Source of the DNA: Afipia sp. Root123D2
GTDB taxonomy: Bacteria; Pseudomonadota; Alphaproteobacteria; Rhizobiales; Xanthobacteraceae
Reading direction: 5' to 3'
Assembly: GCF_001425835.1 (NCBI RefSeq)
Contig: NZ_LMDP01000001.1
Location: forward strand, 497,476-561,475
DNA length: 64,000 nucleotides
The notes under the pieces are model-generated. The model did not search any database. It had not been told where the DNA came from and saw nothing but the letters and a program-made list of their open reading frames with translations. The translations under genes and the position numbers were made by a program. Of the stretch, positions 43,344 through 52,666 are shown piece by piece; within the stretch, counting starts at the first letter, position 1; every line of letters begins with the position of its first letter.

Positions 43344-44324
43344 ATGCTGCTGGTGACGGGTGGCGCCGGGTTTATCGGATCCAACGTCGTGGCTGCGCTG
43401 AACGATGCCGGCCATGCGGACGTGGCCGTGTGCGATTTCCTCGGTCACGACGGTAAATGGCGAAATCTCGCCAAGCGGCAGCTGTCCGACGTGGTTCCGC
43501 CCGCTGAACTGATGGAATGGCTAAAGGGCCGCAAGCTCGACGGCATCGTCCACCTCGGCGCGATTTCGGAGACCACCGCCACCGACGGCGATCTGGTGGT
43601 TGAAACCAATTTCCGCCTTTCGATGCGGTTGCTCGACTGGTGCACTGTCAATGGGGTGCCATTCATTTATGCGTCGTCGGCGGCGACCTATGGCGACGGC
43701 CATCAAGGTTTTGGCGACGATCCTTCGCTTGCCGCGCTGAAGCAGCTCAGGCCGATGAATCTCTACGGCTGGAGCAAGCATCTGTTCGATATGGCGGTGG
43801 CGGCGCGGGTGGCGAAGCGACAAGCGATGCCGCCGCACTGGGCTGGCCTGAAATTTTTCAACGTGTTCGGCCCCAATGAATACCACAAGGGTGCGATGAT
43901 GAGCGTGCTGACCCGCCGCTTCGACGACATCCGTGCCGGCAATCCGATCCAGCTTTTCAAATCGCACCGCGACGGCATTGCCGACGGCGATCAGCGCCGC
44001 GATTTCATCTACATTGATGACGTCGTCCGCGTCATCATGTGGTTACTGGCGACGCCGTCGGTGAATGGGATTTTCAATGTCGGGACCGGCGTGGCGCGCA
44101 GTTTTCGCGATCTGATGCACGCGGCGTATGCTGCCCTCGGCACACGGCCGAATATCGAGTACATCGACATGCCGGTCCAGATTCGTGACAGCTATCAGTA
44201 TTTCACCCAAGCGGAGGGTGAGCGGTTGCGCGGCGCGGGCTATAATGGCGGCTTCACCGCATTGGAAGACGCGGTCGGCGTTTACGTGAAAGACTTTCTC
44301 GACCAGCCGGATCGCTATCGTTGA
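43344..44324 (+). CDS. hldD: ADP-L-glycero-D-manno-heptose 6-epimerase
   Basis: 326 residues from ATG 43344; the open frame upstream (from 43194) lies over the waaF promoter and does not match the family. VTGGAGFIGSNVVAALN binds NADP, FIYASSAATYGDG and Tyr141/Lys145 (LYGWSK) form the active site, and FFNVFGPNEYHKGAMMSV is diagnostic of HldD. It makes ADP-L-glycero-heptose, the donor used by waaF. It starts a rightward hldD-hldE-ligase-capD operon with 18 bases before hldE. Confidence 0.94.
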   Translation: MLLVTGGAGFIGSNVVAALNDAGHADVAVCDFLGHDGKWRNLAKRQLSDVVPPAELMEWLKGRKLDGIVHLGAISETTATDGDLVVETNFRLSMRLLDWCTVNGVPFIYASSAATYGDGHQGFGDDPSLAALKQLRPMNLYGWSKHLFDMAVAARVAKRQAMPPHWAGLKFFNVFGPNEYHKGAMMSVLTRRFDDIRAGNPIQLFKSHRDGIADGDQRRDFIYIDDVVRVIMWLLATPSVNGIFNVGTGVARSFRDLMHAAYAALGTRPNIEYIDMPVQIRDSYQYFTQAEGERLRGAGYNGGFTALEDAVGVYVKDFLDQPDRYR

Positions 44325-44342
44325 GGGCAATGGATTTCGCTG

Positions 44343-45815
44343 ATGTTCGATTTTGATGCGCTCTCGCAAGCGATGGCCCGCCAGATCGTGCTGTGTGTCG
44401 GCGATCTGATGCTGGATGAATTCGTCTATGGCGAAGTGTCGCGCATTTCGCCCGAAGCGCCGGCGCCGGTAATCGCCGCGCAGCGCAGCGAATTGAACGT
44501 CGGCGGGGCGGGGAATGTCGCGCGCAATATCGCTGCTCTCGGTGCAGGGTGTATTTTCGTCGGGCTGATCGGCAATGACGATGCCGGACGAATGCTCAGG
44601 GCCGAACTTGCCAAGGAGCGGCTGATCGAACCCATCCTGGTGACGGATGCATCGCGGCCGACCACGCGCAAGGTGCGCTTTGTTTCCGAGCATTTCTCCA
44701 CACACATGCTGCGGGCCGACTGGGAGCAGGCGATGCCGGCATCGGCCGCGATCGAGCAGCAACTAATCGATGCGATCGTGGCCGCGCTGCCGCGCGCCGA
44801 CGTTGTCTTGCTGTCAGATTATGCGAAGGGTGTTCTGACCGCACGGGTAATCCGGAATGTGATCGATGCAGCACGCAAGCTCGGCAAGCGCGTGATTGTC
44901 GATCCGAAAAGTGCGAACTTCGCGATCTATCGCGGTGCGACGATTCTGACGCCGAACCGCAAGGAGTTCGCGGAAGCCACCCGCAGCCGCGCCACCACGC
45001 AGGCGGAAATCGCCGCGGCGGCTCAAGAAGCGATGTTGCTGGCTGACTGTGAGGCGATGCTGGTCACTCAGAGCGAGCACGGTATGACGCTAGTGGCGCG
45101 CAACCGCGATGTGGTTCATGTCCCTGCCTATCCCGCGAAGGTGCGCGATGTATCCGGCGCGGGCGATACGGTAGTTGCCGCACTGGCGGTGACGCTGGCA
45201 GGCGGTGCCGATCAGGAAGACGCGTTGCGGATGGCGTCGGCAGCGGCCGCGGTTGCGGTGGGCAAGCGCGGCACCGCGACGGTCACGTTGGCGGAATTGC
45301 GCAAGAAGATTTTACCGCAGGCCTCGTTGGCGGCGGAGGAAAAGATCGCGGTAAGTTCCGACGATCTCGACGCTCATCTTGCCGAATGGCGTCAGCAGGG
45401 GTTGCGCGTCGGATTCACGAACGGCTGTTTCGATATTCTCCATCCAGGGCACGTCCGCGTGCTGACGCAGGCACGCGCCACCTGTGATCGGTTGATCGTC
45501 GGGCTGAACAGTGATGCCTCTGTGAAGCGTCTCAAAGGCCCCGATCGTCCAGTACAGGACGAGCGGGCGCGGGCCGAGGTGCTGGCGGCACTCGAGGCGG
45601 TCGACCTCGTGGTGATTTTCGCCGAGGATACGCCGCTCAAGCTGATCGAACGGATCAAGCCCAGCGTACTGGTCAAGGGGGGCGATTACACCCGCGAGCA
45701 GGTGGTCGGACACGAGATCGTCACCGCAAACGGCGGTGAGATTGTTCTGGTAGAGATCATGCCCGGTCACAGCACGACGTCGCTGGTTAAACGCGCGCGC
45801 GAGAACATGGCATGA
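44343..45815 (+). CDS. hldE: Bifunctional heptose 7-phosphate kinase / heptose 1-phosphate adenylyltransferase
   Basis: 490 residues in two domains. Residues 1-330 are a PfkB-type kinase ([38 protein letters not shown], and [13 protein letters not shown] with the catalytic aspartate). Residues 345-490 are a nucleotidyltransferase with [16 protein letters not shown] and [18 protein letters not shown]. It performs the second and fourth steps of ADP-heptose synthesis, with GmhB between. Its stop overlaps the next start (ATGA). Confidence 0.95.
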   Translation: MFDFDALSQAMARQIVLCVGDLMLDEFVYGEVSRISPEAPAPVIAAQRSELNVGGAGNVARNIAALGAGCIFVGLIGNDDAGRMLRAELAKERLIEPILVTDASRPTTRKVRFVSEHFSTHMLRADWEQAMPASAAIEQQLIDAIVAALPRADVVLLSDYAKGVLTARVIRNVIDAARKLGKRVIVDPKSANFAIYRGATILTPNRKEFAEATRSRATTQAEIAAAAQEAMLLADCEAMLVTQSEHGMTLVARNRDVVHVPAYPAKVRDVSGAGDTVVAALAVTLAGGADQEDALRMASAAAAVAVGKRGTATVTLAELRKKILPQASLAAEEKIAVSSDDLDAHLAEWRQQGLRVGFTNGCFDILHPGHVRVLTQARATCDRLIVGLNSDASVKRLKGPDRPVQDERARAEVLAALEAVDLVVIFAEDTPLKLIERIKPSVLVKGGDYTREQVVGHEIVTANGGEIVLVEIMPGHSTTSLVKRARENMA

Positions 45816-47074
45816 GCGGGGAGACGACGAACCCGATAGCCGGTGTCGTGCGTCCGTCGTGGCGCGATCCCGCGGCGTGGGCCCGCACCGCCGATGTGAT
45901 GGCGATCCTGACCGCTGCAGCGTTGCCGTGGTCGACGTCGCTGGTGGCGATCTTCTTCGTCATTTTCTTTGTGGTCTTGATCCCCTCGGGGAACGTGCGT
46001 GAATTTGTGCGGTCGCTTAGGCGTCCGGTCAATCTTCTGCCGATCGTCTTCTTTGCACTCGCGGTGCTGGGGACGTTGTGGGCGACAGATATTCCGTGGT
46101 CGGCGCGGCTGCAGGGCATCAGTCCGCTGGCCAAGCTGCTTGCGATTCCGTTTCTGGTCTATCATTTCGAGCGATCGCAGCGCGGCATGTGGGTCTTTTT
46201 CACGTTCCTGGTGTCGTGCTTTCTATTGATGATCATGTCGTGGGTGGTGGCTTACGCACCGTCGCTCTCCATTAAAAAAGGTGTCTACGGCGTTCCAGTC
46301 AAAAATTACATCGATCAGAGCCAGGAGTTTGCGTTGTGCGCTGTTGCATTGGCATGGCCGGTGCTCGATCAGGTGCGCAGGCGCTCTTATCAGCGGGCAG
46401 CGCTGCTCGCAGCGGTGGCGCTGGCGTTCGTTGCCAACATGATGTTCATCAACGTCGCACGAACAGCCTTTGTGTATTTTCCGGTCATGTTGCTGACGTT
46501 CGCACTACTCCATCTCAAGTTGCGCGAGATTATCTTGCTTGGGATTGCCGGTGCCATTGCCGTCGGGGTGGCGTGGAGCGCCTCGCCCAATCTGAGAACC
46601 AAGGTCGGCACGATCTTCACCGAGGTTGATGAATATCGGGACACTGCCAATCAGATCACGTCGGCTGGTCAGCGGTTGGAGTTCTGGACCAAATCCATCA
46701 AGTTTGTGAAAGAGGCGCCGATCGCGGGTCATGGCACCGGTTCGACCAAAACGCTGTTCGTCCGGGATGCGATCGGGCAAACCGGTCTTGCGGCCGAGGT
46801 GGTCGACAACCCGCATAACCAGACGCTCAATGTCGCGGTTCAGTGGGGTCTGATCGGCGTCTTGATCCTGTATGCAATGTGGATCGTTCACGGTGCGCAG
46901 TTCCTGGGGCCTGGACTTGTGCCGTGGCTGGGATTGCTGGTGGTGGTTCAGAACCTGATCAGCTCGCTTTTCAACTCGCATCTGTTCGATTTTCATGAAG
47001 GCTGGATGTATGTTCTGGGCGTCGGAATCGCGGCAGGTATGGTCGCCAAGCAAAAGAACAACGGCACTTTATGA
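45812..47074 (+). CDS. O-antigen ligase-like membrane protein (WaaL family)
   Basis: 420 residues with about ten to twelve hydrophobic segments. The large periplasmic loop before the last spans includes [20 protein letters not shown], then GHGTGSTK and a conserved [17 protein letters not shown]; the R in the first and the H of NPHN are the functional residues of WaaL-type ligases. Its place among hld and core genes suggests that it ligates O-chain to lipid A-core. It is translationally coupled to hldE and to the following gene. Confidence 0.86.
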   Translation: MSGETTNPIAGVVRPSWRDPAAWARTADVMAILTAAALPWSTSLVAIFFVIFFVVLIPSGNVREFVRSLRRPVNLLPIVFFALAVLGTLWATDIPWSARLQGISPLAKLLAIPFLVYHFERSQRGMWVFFTFLVSCFLLMIMSWVVAYAPSLSIKKGVYGVPVKNYIDQSQEFALCAVALAWPVLDQVRRRSYQRAALLAAVALAFVANMMFINVARTAFVYFPVMLLTFALLHLKLREIILLGIAGAIAVGVAWSASPNLRTKVGTIFTEVDEYRDTANQITSAGQRLEFWTKSIKFVKEAPIAGHGTGSTKTLFVRDAIGQTGLAAEVVDNPHNQTLNVAVQWGLIGVLILYAMWIVHGAQFLGPGLVPWLGLLVVVQNLISSLFNSHLFDFHEGWMYVLGVGIAAGMVAKQKNNGTL

Positions 47075-48981
47075 GACAACTTCTCCACTTCACGTGGCGT
47101 AACTGGCTAATTGCGGCGCACGATGTACTCGCGACCATCGCGGCGGTCCTTTTAAGTTTCTTTCTGCGGTTTGAAGGGACCGATCTCGATACCCGGCTAC
47201 CGCTGCTTTTGAAAGTGTTGCCGTACTTCGCCGTCCTCAGCTTCTTTGTGTGTTTTGCGTTTCGCCTGACGACAACGAAATGGCGCTTTATTTCATTTCC
47301 CGATTTGATGAACATCGTTCGCTCCGCGACCGTGCTCGCAGTTGCGTTGCTGATTCTCGACTACATCTTCCTCGCCCCGAACGTCTACGGGACGTTCTTC
47401 CTCGGCAAGACCACCATCATTCTCTACTGGTTCATCGAAATCTTCGCCCTCAGCGGAGCCCGGCTGGCGTATCGCTATTTCCGCTACACCCGGACGCGCA
47501 ATCAGGCCCGGGTGATCGATGCCGCGCCGGCGCTGCTGATCGGCCGCGCCGCCGATGCCGAGGTGTTGCTGCGGGCGATCGAGAACGGCGCCGTGAAGCG
47601 CATCTGGCCTGCGGGCATTCTGTCGCCGTCCACCGCTGATCGCGGGCAGGCGATCCGTGGCGTTCCGGTTCTTGGTAACCTCGACGATCTCGCGGATGTG
47701 GTCGCTGATTTTTCCCGGCGCGACAAGCCGATGGGGCGCGTGGTAATGCTGCCATCGGCATTCGAGCCCGATGCACATCCCGAATCCATTCTGACGCGGG
47801 TGCGCAAGCTCGGCCTTTCGGTCAGCAGGTTGCCGTCGCTCGAAGGCAGCGGAGAGGCGCCGCGGCTGGCGCCGGTCGCCGTCGAGGATTTGCTGCTGCG
47901 CCCCAGCGTCAAGATCGACTATCGGCGGCTTGAGGCTCTGGTGAAGGGCAAGTCGATCGTTGTGACCGGTGGCGGCGGTTCGATTGGCTCGGAAATCTGC
48001 GATCGCGTTGTGACGTTCGGCGCCTCGCGTCTTCTGGTCATCGAGAATGCCGAACCTGCGCTGTTCATGGTGATGGAAGAGCTATCCGCACAGTCGTCCG
48101 GCGTTGTGATCGAGGGACGTATCGCGGACATTCGCGATCGCCAGCGCATTATGGCGTTGATGGCCGAGTTCAAGCCGGACATCGTATTTCATGCTGCCGC
48201 GCTCAAACATGTTCCGATCCTCGAGCGCGATTGGGGCGAGGGGATCAAGACCAACATCTTCGGGTCGATCAACGTTGCAGACGCCGCGGTCGCCTCCGGC
48301 GCGGAAGCCATGGTGATGATTTCCACCGACAAGGCGATCGAGCCGGTGTCGATGCTGGGACTGACCAAGCGCTTTGCCGAAATGTATTGCCAGGCACTCG
48401 ATCGCGATCTGGCGAAGGCCGCGAATGGAAAGACGCCGATGCGTCTGATCTCCGTCCGTTTCGGCAACGTGCTGGCGTCGAACGGGTCGGTGGTGCCGAA
48501 ATTCAAGGCGCAGATCGAGGCCGGAGGGCCGGTGACGGTGACGCATCCGGACATGGTGCGTTACTTCATGACCATTCGTGAAGCTTGCGACCTGGTTGTG
48601 ACCGCAGCGACCCATGCGCTGCAGCCACAGCGGCCCGATGTGTCGGTGTACGTGCTCAACATGGGCCAACCGGTGAAAATCGTCGATCTCGCTGAGCGGA
48701 TGATCCGGCTCTCGGGGTTGCAGGTCGGCTACGACATCGAAATCGTATTTACGGGTGTGCGGCCCGGCGAACGGTTGAACGAGATTCTGTTCGCGAGCGA
48801 GGAGCCGACCGCGGACATCGGCATCGACGGCATTGTCGCCGCGCGGCCGAACGAGCCGCCACTCGAGACGCTGCGCGGTTGGCTTCAGACGCTCGAAAAA
48901 TCGGTCGGCAGCGAGCAGCGAGCGGTGATCGTCAGCCTTCTCAAGGACGCGGTGCCGGAATTCAAGGCAACCGCCGAATAG
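47071..48981 (+). CDS. CapD/FlaA1-type sugar-nucleotide 4,6-dehydratase/epimerase with membrane anchor
   Basis: 636 residues. The N-terminal 120 residues hold four membrane spans, then a CoA-binding-like Rossmann region (about 150-260), then the dehydratase core from about 285: VTGGGGSIGSEICDRV binds NADP and MISTDKAIEPVSMLGLTKRF supplies the active site in the long SDR form (T-D-K and later K). Relatives are PglF, WbpM and CapD, which convert UDP-GlcNAc to the 4-keto-6-deoxy sugar. It could supply UDP-QuiNAc or a bacillosamine-type initiating sugar for the transferase encoded next door (48982). Confidence 0.9.
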   Translation: MRQLLHFTWRNWLIAAHDVLATIAAVLLSFFLRFEGTDLDTRLPLLLKVLPYFAVLSFFVCFAFRLTTTKWRFISFPDLMNIVRSATVLAVALLILDYIFLAPNVYGTFFLGKTTIILYWFIEIFALSGARLAYRYFRYTRTRNQARVIDAAPALLIGRAADAEVLLRAIENGAVKRIWPAGILSPSTADRGQAIRGVPVLGNLDDLADVVADFSRRDKPMGRVVMLPSAFEPDAHPESILTRVRKLGLSVSRLPSLEGSGEAPRLAPVAVEDLLLRPSVKIDYRRLEALVKGKSIVVTGGGGSIGSEICDRVVTFGASRLLVIENAEPALFMVMEELSAQSSGVVIEGRIADIRDRQRIMALMAEFKPDIVFHAAALKHVPILERDWGEGIKTNIFGSINVADAAVASGAEAMVMISTDKAIEPVSMLGLTKRFAEMYCQALDRDLAKAANGKTPMRLISVRFGNVLASNGSVVPKFKAQIEAGGPVTVTHPDMVRYFMTIREACDLVVTAATHALQPQRPDVSVYVLNMGQPVKIVDLAERMIRLSGLQVGYDIEIVFTGVRPGERLNEILFASEEPTADIGIDGIVAARPNEPPLETLRGWLQTLEKSVGSEQRAVIVSLLKDAVPEFKATAE

Positions 48982-49998
48982 CTACGATTTCGGCCGCGAA
49001 AAGCGGTAGAGAAGCAGCGACGTTGCGCAGAGACCGGCAACGAGCGCGGCAACATCCATGCTTGCCGCATTGATCGTCACCGAAAGCCCTGCCAGAGCGG
49101 CCAGCAAAACGTTCAGCACAAAGATCTCGCCGACGATGCGCTGCACCGTAAAACCGTTGTCGGTGGCACGCTGATAAAAGTGAGAGCGGTGTGCGTCCCA
49201 GAACGGTTCGCGGCGCCACATGCGCCGCAGCAGCGTTGCCGTCGCGTCAGTCAGGAAATACAGCGGAAGCAGCAGGGCGGCCGCCAGATGTCCGTGCCAG
49301 GCAAGCGCCAGCAGGCACCAGCCGAGCAGCAGGCCGATCGGCAGGCTGCCGACATCGCCGAGGAAGACCTTCGCCACTGGCTTGTTGAATGGTGCGAAGC
49401 CGATCATGGCACCGCCAAGCGCCGCGGCGACAATGCCGACGCGCGGTGAGACTTCACCGGCGACACACAGCAGGACGAGAGCAGCGGCAATCGGAACTAC
49501 TTCCGCGACCATGATCCAGTCGATACCGTCCATGAAATTCACAAGATTGACCAGCCAGAGGCCGGCCACGAACACCATTGCGCGCTCCGCCAGCAGTGGC
49601 AGTTGCGGCATGGCGCGGACGCTGTCGGGCAGGGCGGCGACGACGATGATAACGGCGGCGGCTTGCAGCAGCAGGCGTGGCAGAACGGCAATGGTGCGCA
49701 GATCATCGACCGCGCCGACGATCGCGAGCAGGATCGTCGCTCCGAACGTCATGAAAACCAGATGCGTCTCGGCATTGTTTGTCGTGAGGATCGCGAAGGC
49801 CGCGACCGCAAGCGTTACCGCGACGACGGCGATGCCGGCGCCTTGCGGCGTCGGAACCTTGTGCGACGAGCGCGCATTGGGACGGGCCAGCGCATAGCGC
49901 ACGAGCAGGGGATGGATCGCCCATGTCAGCAGCGCTGTACCCAGCGCAGCGACGAGCGCGACAAGCCCGCCCAGCATGAGATTGAATCCGTCTGACAT
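48982..49998 (-). CDS. WecA/WbpL-like undecaprenyl-phosphate N-acetylaminosugar-1-phosphate transferase
   Basis: 338 residues with about ten membrane helices. RPNARSSHKVPTPQGAGIAV matches the first cytoplasmic loop, VNFMDGIDWIMV is the DxxD-like Mg site, and FLGDVGSLPIGLLLG and AHRSHFYQRATDNGF (the H-R-S-H region) complete the MraY/WecA pattern. It transfers a HexNAc-1-phosphate to undecaprenyl phosphate to start O-chain synthesis. It abuts the capD-like gene stop to stop and follows a GT4 gene by six bases in a leftward pair. Confidence 0.9.
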   Translation of the reverse strand: MSDGFNLMLGGLVALVAALGTALLTWAIHPLLVRYALARPNARSSHKVPTPQGAGIAVVAVTLAVAAFAILTTNNAETHLVFMTFGATILLAIVGAVDDLRTIAVLPRLLLQAAAVIIVVAALPDSVRAMPQLPLLAERAMVFVAGLWLVNLVNFMDGIDWIMVAEVVPIAAALVLLCVAGEVSPRVGIVAAALGGAMIGFAPFNKPVAKVFLGDVGSLPIGLLLGWCLLALAWHGHLAAALLLPLYFLTDATATLLRRMWRREPFWDAHRSHFYQRATDNGFTVQRIVGEIFVLNVLLAALAGLSVTINAASMDVAALVAGLCATSLLLYRFSRPKS

Positions 49999-50004
49999 AT
50001 GGCG

Positions 50005-51147
50005 TTACTCGTGATCGGTGCGGGCGGATTTGCCCATGACCGATCGATAGAGCGCAACCGTCGCTGCGCCAACCGCTTTATCCGACATTTTGTCGACCAC
50101 CAGTTGACGCGCGGCATGGCCATAACGGCCACGCAGCTCGGGGGAGGCGGCAAGGGTAGCGATGGCCTCCGCGAGGGCTTGCGGGTCTTCGATCGGCACC
50201 AGCAGGCCGGTACGGTCATGGATGCAGATTTCGCGGCATCCCGGCGCGTCGGTCGCGACCATCGTCCGACCACATGCCGCGGCTTCCAGCAGGCTTTTCG
50301 GCAGGCCTTCGCGGTGCGAGGGCAATGCCGCGATATGCGAGCGCCGCCACAACGATACGATGTCATCGACATGGCCGAGCCAGGTGATGCCGGGCTCCTG
50401 ACCCCAGGCCTGAGCCTGCGCCAGCGATACCGAGGCCGGATTAGCGGGGTCTGGCTCGCCCGCGATCAGCAGCCGGACATCCAGTCCGCGCTGCAGCAGC
50501 AGGCGATGGGCCGCGACCAGCGCATGAATACCCTTGTCCGCGAGAAGCCGCCCGGCGAAGCCGACCGTGATTGCGCCATCCGGTTCGGGCAGGCTCTGCA
50601 AGGCATCGGTATCGACACCGGAACCGGGGATCAGTGCGATCCGGTCGCTGGAGATGCCCATCGCGCGGAGTGCGCCGAGATCATCCGGATTCTGCACCAG
50701 TGCGACGCTGTGCTCGCGTCCGAACAGAATTCCAAGAGCCGCAGCGACGATAGGTTTGAGAACCCGCGCGACGGCCGATGACGAAGTGAACAGGAAACCC
50801 ATGCCGGTAAGCGCATTGACCTGCGGCGTCGCGGTGCCGAGCGCGGCGACTGAGCCCAATACGCAGCATTGCAACCCGGAATGATGGATCAGTGCTGGCT
50901 TGATCGTGCGTTCCAGCCGCCGTAGCGCGAGCATGGTTGTCAGCGCGGCCGTAGGTGAAAGGCGGCCCCTGCGAAACGGAATCGGATGCAGCGTAAAACC
51001 TTCGGCGCGAATTTTGTCGGCCGCCGTATTGACGTTGGTGGCAACATGCACGTCGAAGCCGGCCTCACGCGCGGCCCGTGCCATCGGCAGGCGATGCGAA
51101 ATGAAGGCCCAGTCTTCATTGGCGAGATAAAGCAGAATCGGTTTCAC
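50005..51147 (-). CDS. GT4 family glycosyltransferase
   Basis: 380 residues of GT-B fold. The N-terminal part has LYLANEDWAFISHRLPMARA and AREAGFDVHVAT, seen in CapM/PglA-like enzymes; PQVNALTGMGFLFTSSS is also typical. The donor site reads LPSHREGLPKSLLEAAACG, giving the family E-x7-E pattern, after VGFAGRLLADKGIHAL. It probably adds the second sugar to the lipid-linked primer made by the adjacent transferase (48982). The six-base gap indicates an operon. Confidence 0.87.
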   Translation of the reverse strand: MKPILLYLANEDWAFISHRLPMARAAREAGFDVHVATNVNTAADKIRAEGFTLHPIPFRRGRLSPTAALTTMLALRRLERTIKPALIHHSGLQCCVLGSVAALGTATPQVNALTGMGFLFTSSSAVARVLKPIVAAALGILFGREHSVALVQNPDDLGALRAMGISSDRIALIPGSGVDTDALQSLPEPDGAITVGFAGRLLADKGIHALVAAHRLLLQRGLDVRLLIAGEPDPANPASVSLAQAQAWGQEPGITWLGHVDDIVSLWRRSHIAALPSHREGLPKSLLEAAACGRTMVATDAPGCREICIHDRTGLLVPIEDPQALAEAIATLAASPELRGRYGHAARQLVVDKMSDKAVGAATVALYRSVMGKSARTDHE

Positions 51148-51694
51148 GCGCGGGACATCAGAGCGGTTGTCTTCTCACAAAGTTGGCAGCGTCTTTTGAA
51201 GCTAGATCAGTATGTTATGTTCTTCGTAAAAACAATCGGCGGCTGCCCATTCTCAACCCTGTCTCCGTCGATGCTCCCCAGGAAAGTCGCGGCTTTTCTT
51301 GCAAGGGAAGTAGGACTTCGCTCGTTGCGAAGCACCAGGTCAATCGGCCAGTGAGATGGCATGGGCTGGCTGGTACCCCTCGGCTGCCTCCATGCTGATG
51401 GCTCTACGTGTCGGCTGTGATCGAGTTCCTCTTGCGCTGCGTGATCGGCTGGAGAGATGCGACGGCCGAATTCGTCTCGGGCGCGCTGCTGATGGCCGTC
51501 CGTAAATTTCACACAATTGAAAAGTATTGCTGTGGGAAATTTTGAATGGGGTGTTGCCGGGCAGGAGGAAATTCGTCGCGCACGTCATGGATAGCATGGG
51601 CATCGTAGCAGCCCTCGTATTCAAGACGTGCGCAGCGATATGGCCCCAGCCGGAGTTCTACTGCGAGATCTGTGATTTAACTTTTGGGTGGCCG
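51148..51694. other. 547-base gap at the edge of the accessory region
   Basis: Base composition shifts toward A and T from about 51180. No gene is supported. A rightward frame from 51527 joins the next gene but its first 56 codons look unlike protein-coding sequence of that family. No tRNA, integrase site or direct repeat could be recognised here. Confidence 0.4.
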
Positions 51695-52531
51695 ATGATA
51701 CGTAGGCGGCTTTTCATTGTTGGATCGTTGTGCATCGGCCTATGTTTGATGTGCATAGTATTCATTTCCACGGAGATAGGGCGATCGGCGTTGAATAAAG
51801 CCGTGGTGGAATTTCATCTGCTGAAGCCGATTGACCGACAGCGCTCAGAGTTGCGGAAAATCAAAGCTGACATGTTGTCTCGATTCAAGCATCTTGGAGA
51901 GTTAAGAGGACGCGATCTTGTTCGAGCAATTGAAGAGATCGCTAATAGAGAAATCACTATAGGTTCCTCGCCTGGAAATTTGGAGGACGATCTCTACGGC
52001 GTTTACTCTGATGCGGTCGTTAAAAAATCAACCAGCTATAGTTGCCAGGGCGTGGCTCTTATTTTCAGAACGATGTTAAGCGCGTTCGGCATCAGAAACA
52101 GGGCCGTCTTATTTTATGCCACGGTCGAGCAACTGCCAAATGAGGTGATCAATAGTCACGCAAGTGTTGATGTCCTCCTGGATGGGAGATGGGAGGCAAT
52201 CGATCCAACTTTTGACTTCCATCTCGTTGGAGGGAGCGGTCATCGGCTTGATTGGTTAAGTGCCTACAATCGTCTCAAAGAAGGTCTCGATGTGATAGTC
52301 GTGCCAAATGATCCAAGCTTAAAAACTGATCCGCTGAAGCGAGCGGGGATTGATCTGAAGCGCGATATGACGTTCGTTGCATTTATAGATCGCAAAGTTA
52401 TGTTCTTGCCGGCCAATTGGACTGGTGTTTATCGGATCAAGGGGCGCTTGTATTGGAATGTTGCCGATTCTTATAGCGCAGATCGAAATCTGCCGGAGAT
52501 CGTTGCTGCAGATGTCGCCGCAGCAAAGTAA
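51695..52531 (+). CDS. Membrane-anchored transglutaminase-like protein
   Basis: 278 residues from ATG 51695. One membrane span (LFIVGSLCIGLCLMCIVFIS) follows RRR, so the bulk is probably periplasmic. The papain-like triad of transglutaminase-core proteins is in order and well spaced: Cys117 in YSCQGVALIF, His155 in INSHASVDVLL and Asp170 in EAIDPTFDF. Codon use is AT-richer than in neighbours, suggesting transfer. The role could be peptidase, amide transfer or a structural role linked to surface glycans; no partner is obvious. An upstream start (51527) is possible but unlikely. Confidence 0.7.
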   Translation: MIRRRLFIVGSLCIGLCLMCIVFISTEIGRSALNKAVVEFHLLKPIDRQRSELRKIKADMLSRFKHLGELRGRDLVRAIEEIANREITIGSSPGNLEDDLYGVYSDAVVKKSTSYSCQGVALIFRTMLSAFGIRNRAVLFYATVEQLPNEVINSHASVDVLLDGRWEAIDPTFDFHLVGGSGHRLDWLSAYNRLKEGLDVIVVPNDPSLKTDPLKRAGIDLKRDMTFVAFIDRKVMFLPANWTGVYRIKGRLYWNVADSYSADRNLPEIVAADVAAAK

Positions 52532-52666
52532 CCCAATTCTGGTTCCCCCCTTGGTGCAGGATTCGCTTTGGTATCAACGTGCTGGGCATATGATTTCGGG
52601 ACCCTGAGCGCCCGGTCAATGTCACGATGGCTGTTCTGTAAATTGAGCCTGTTTCACTTCTGGGGA

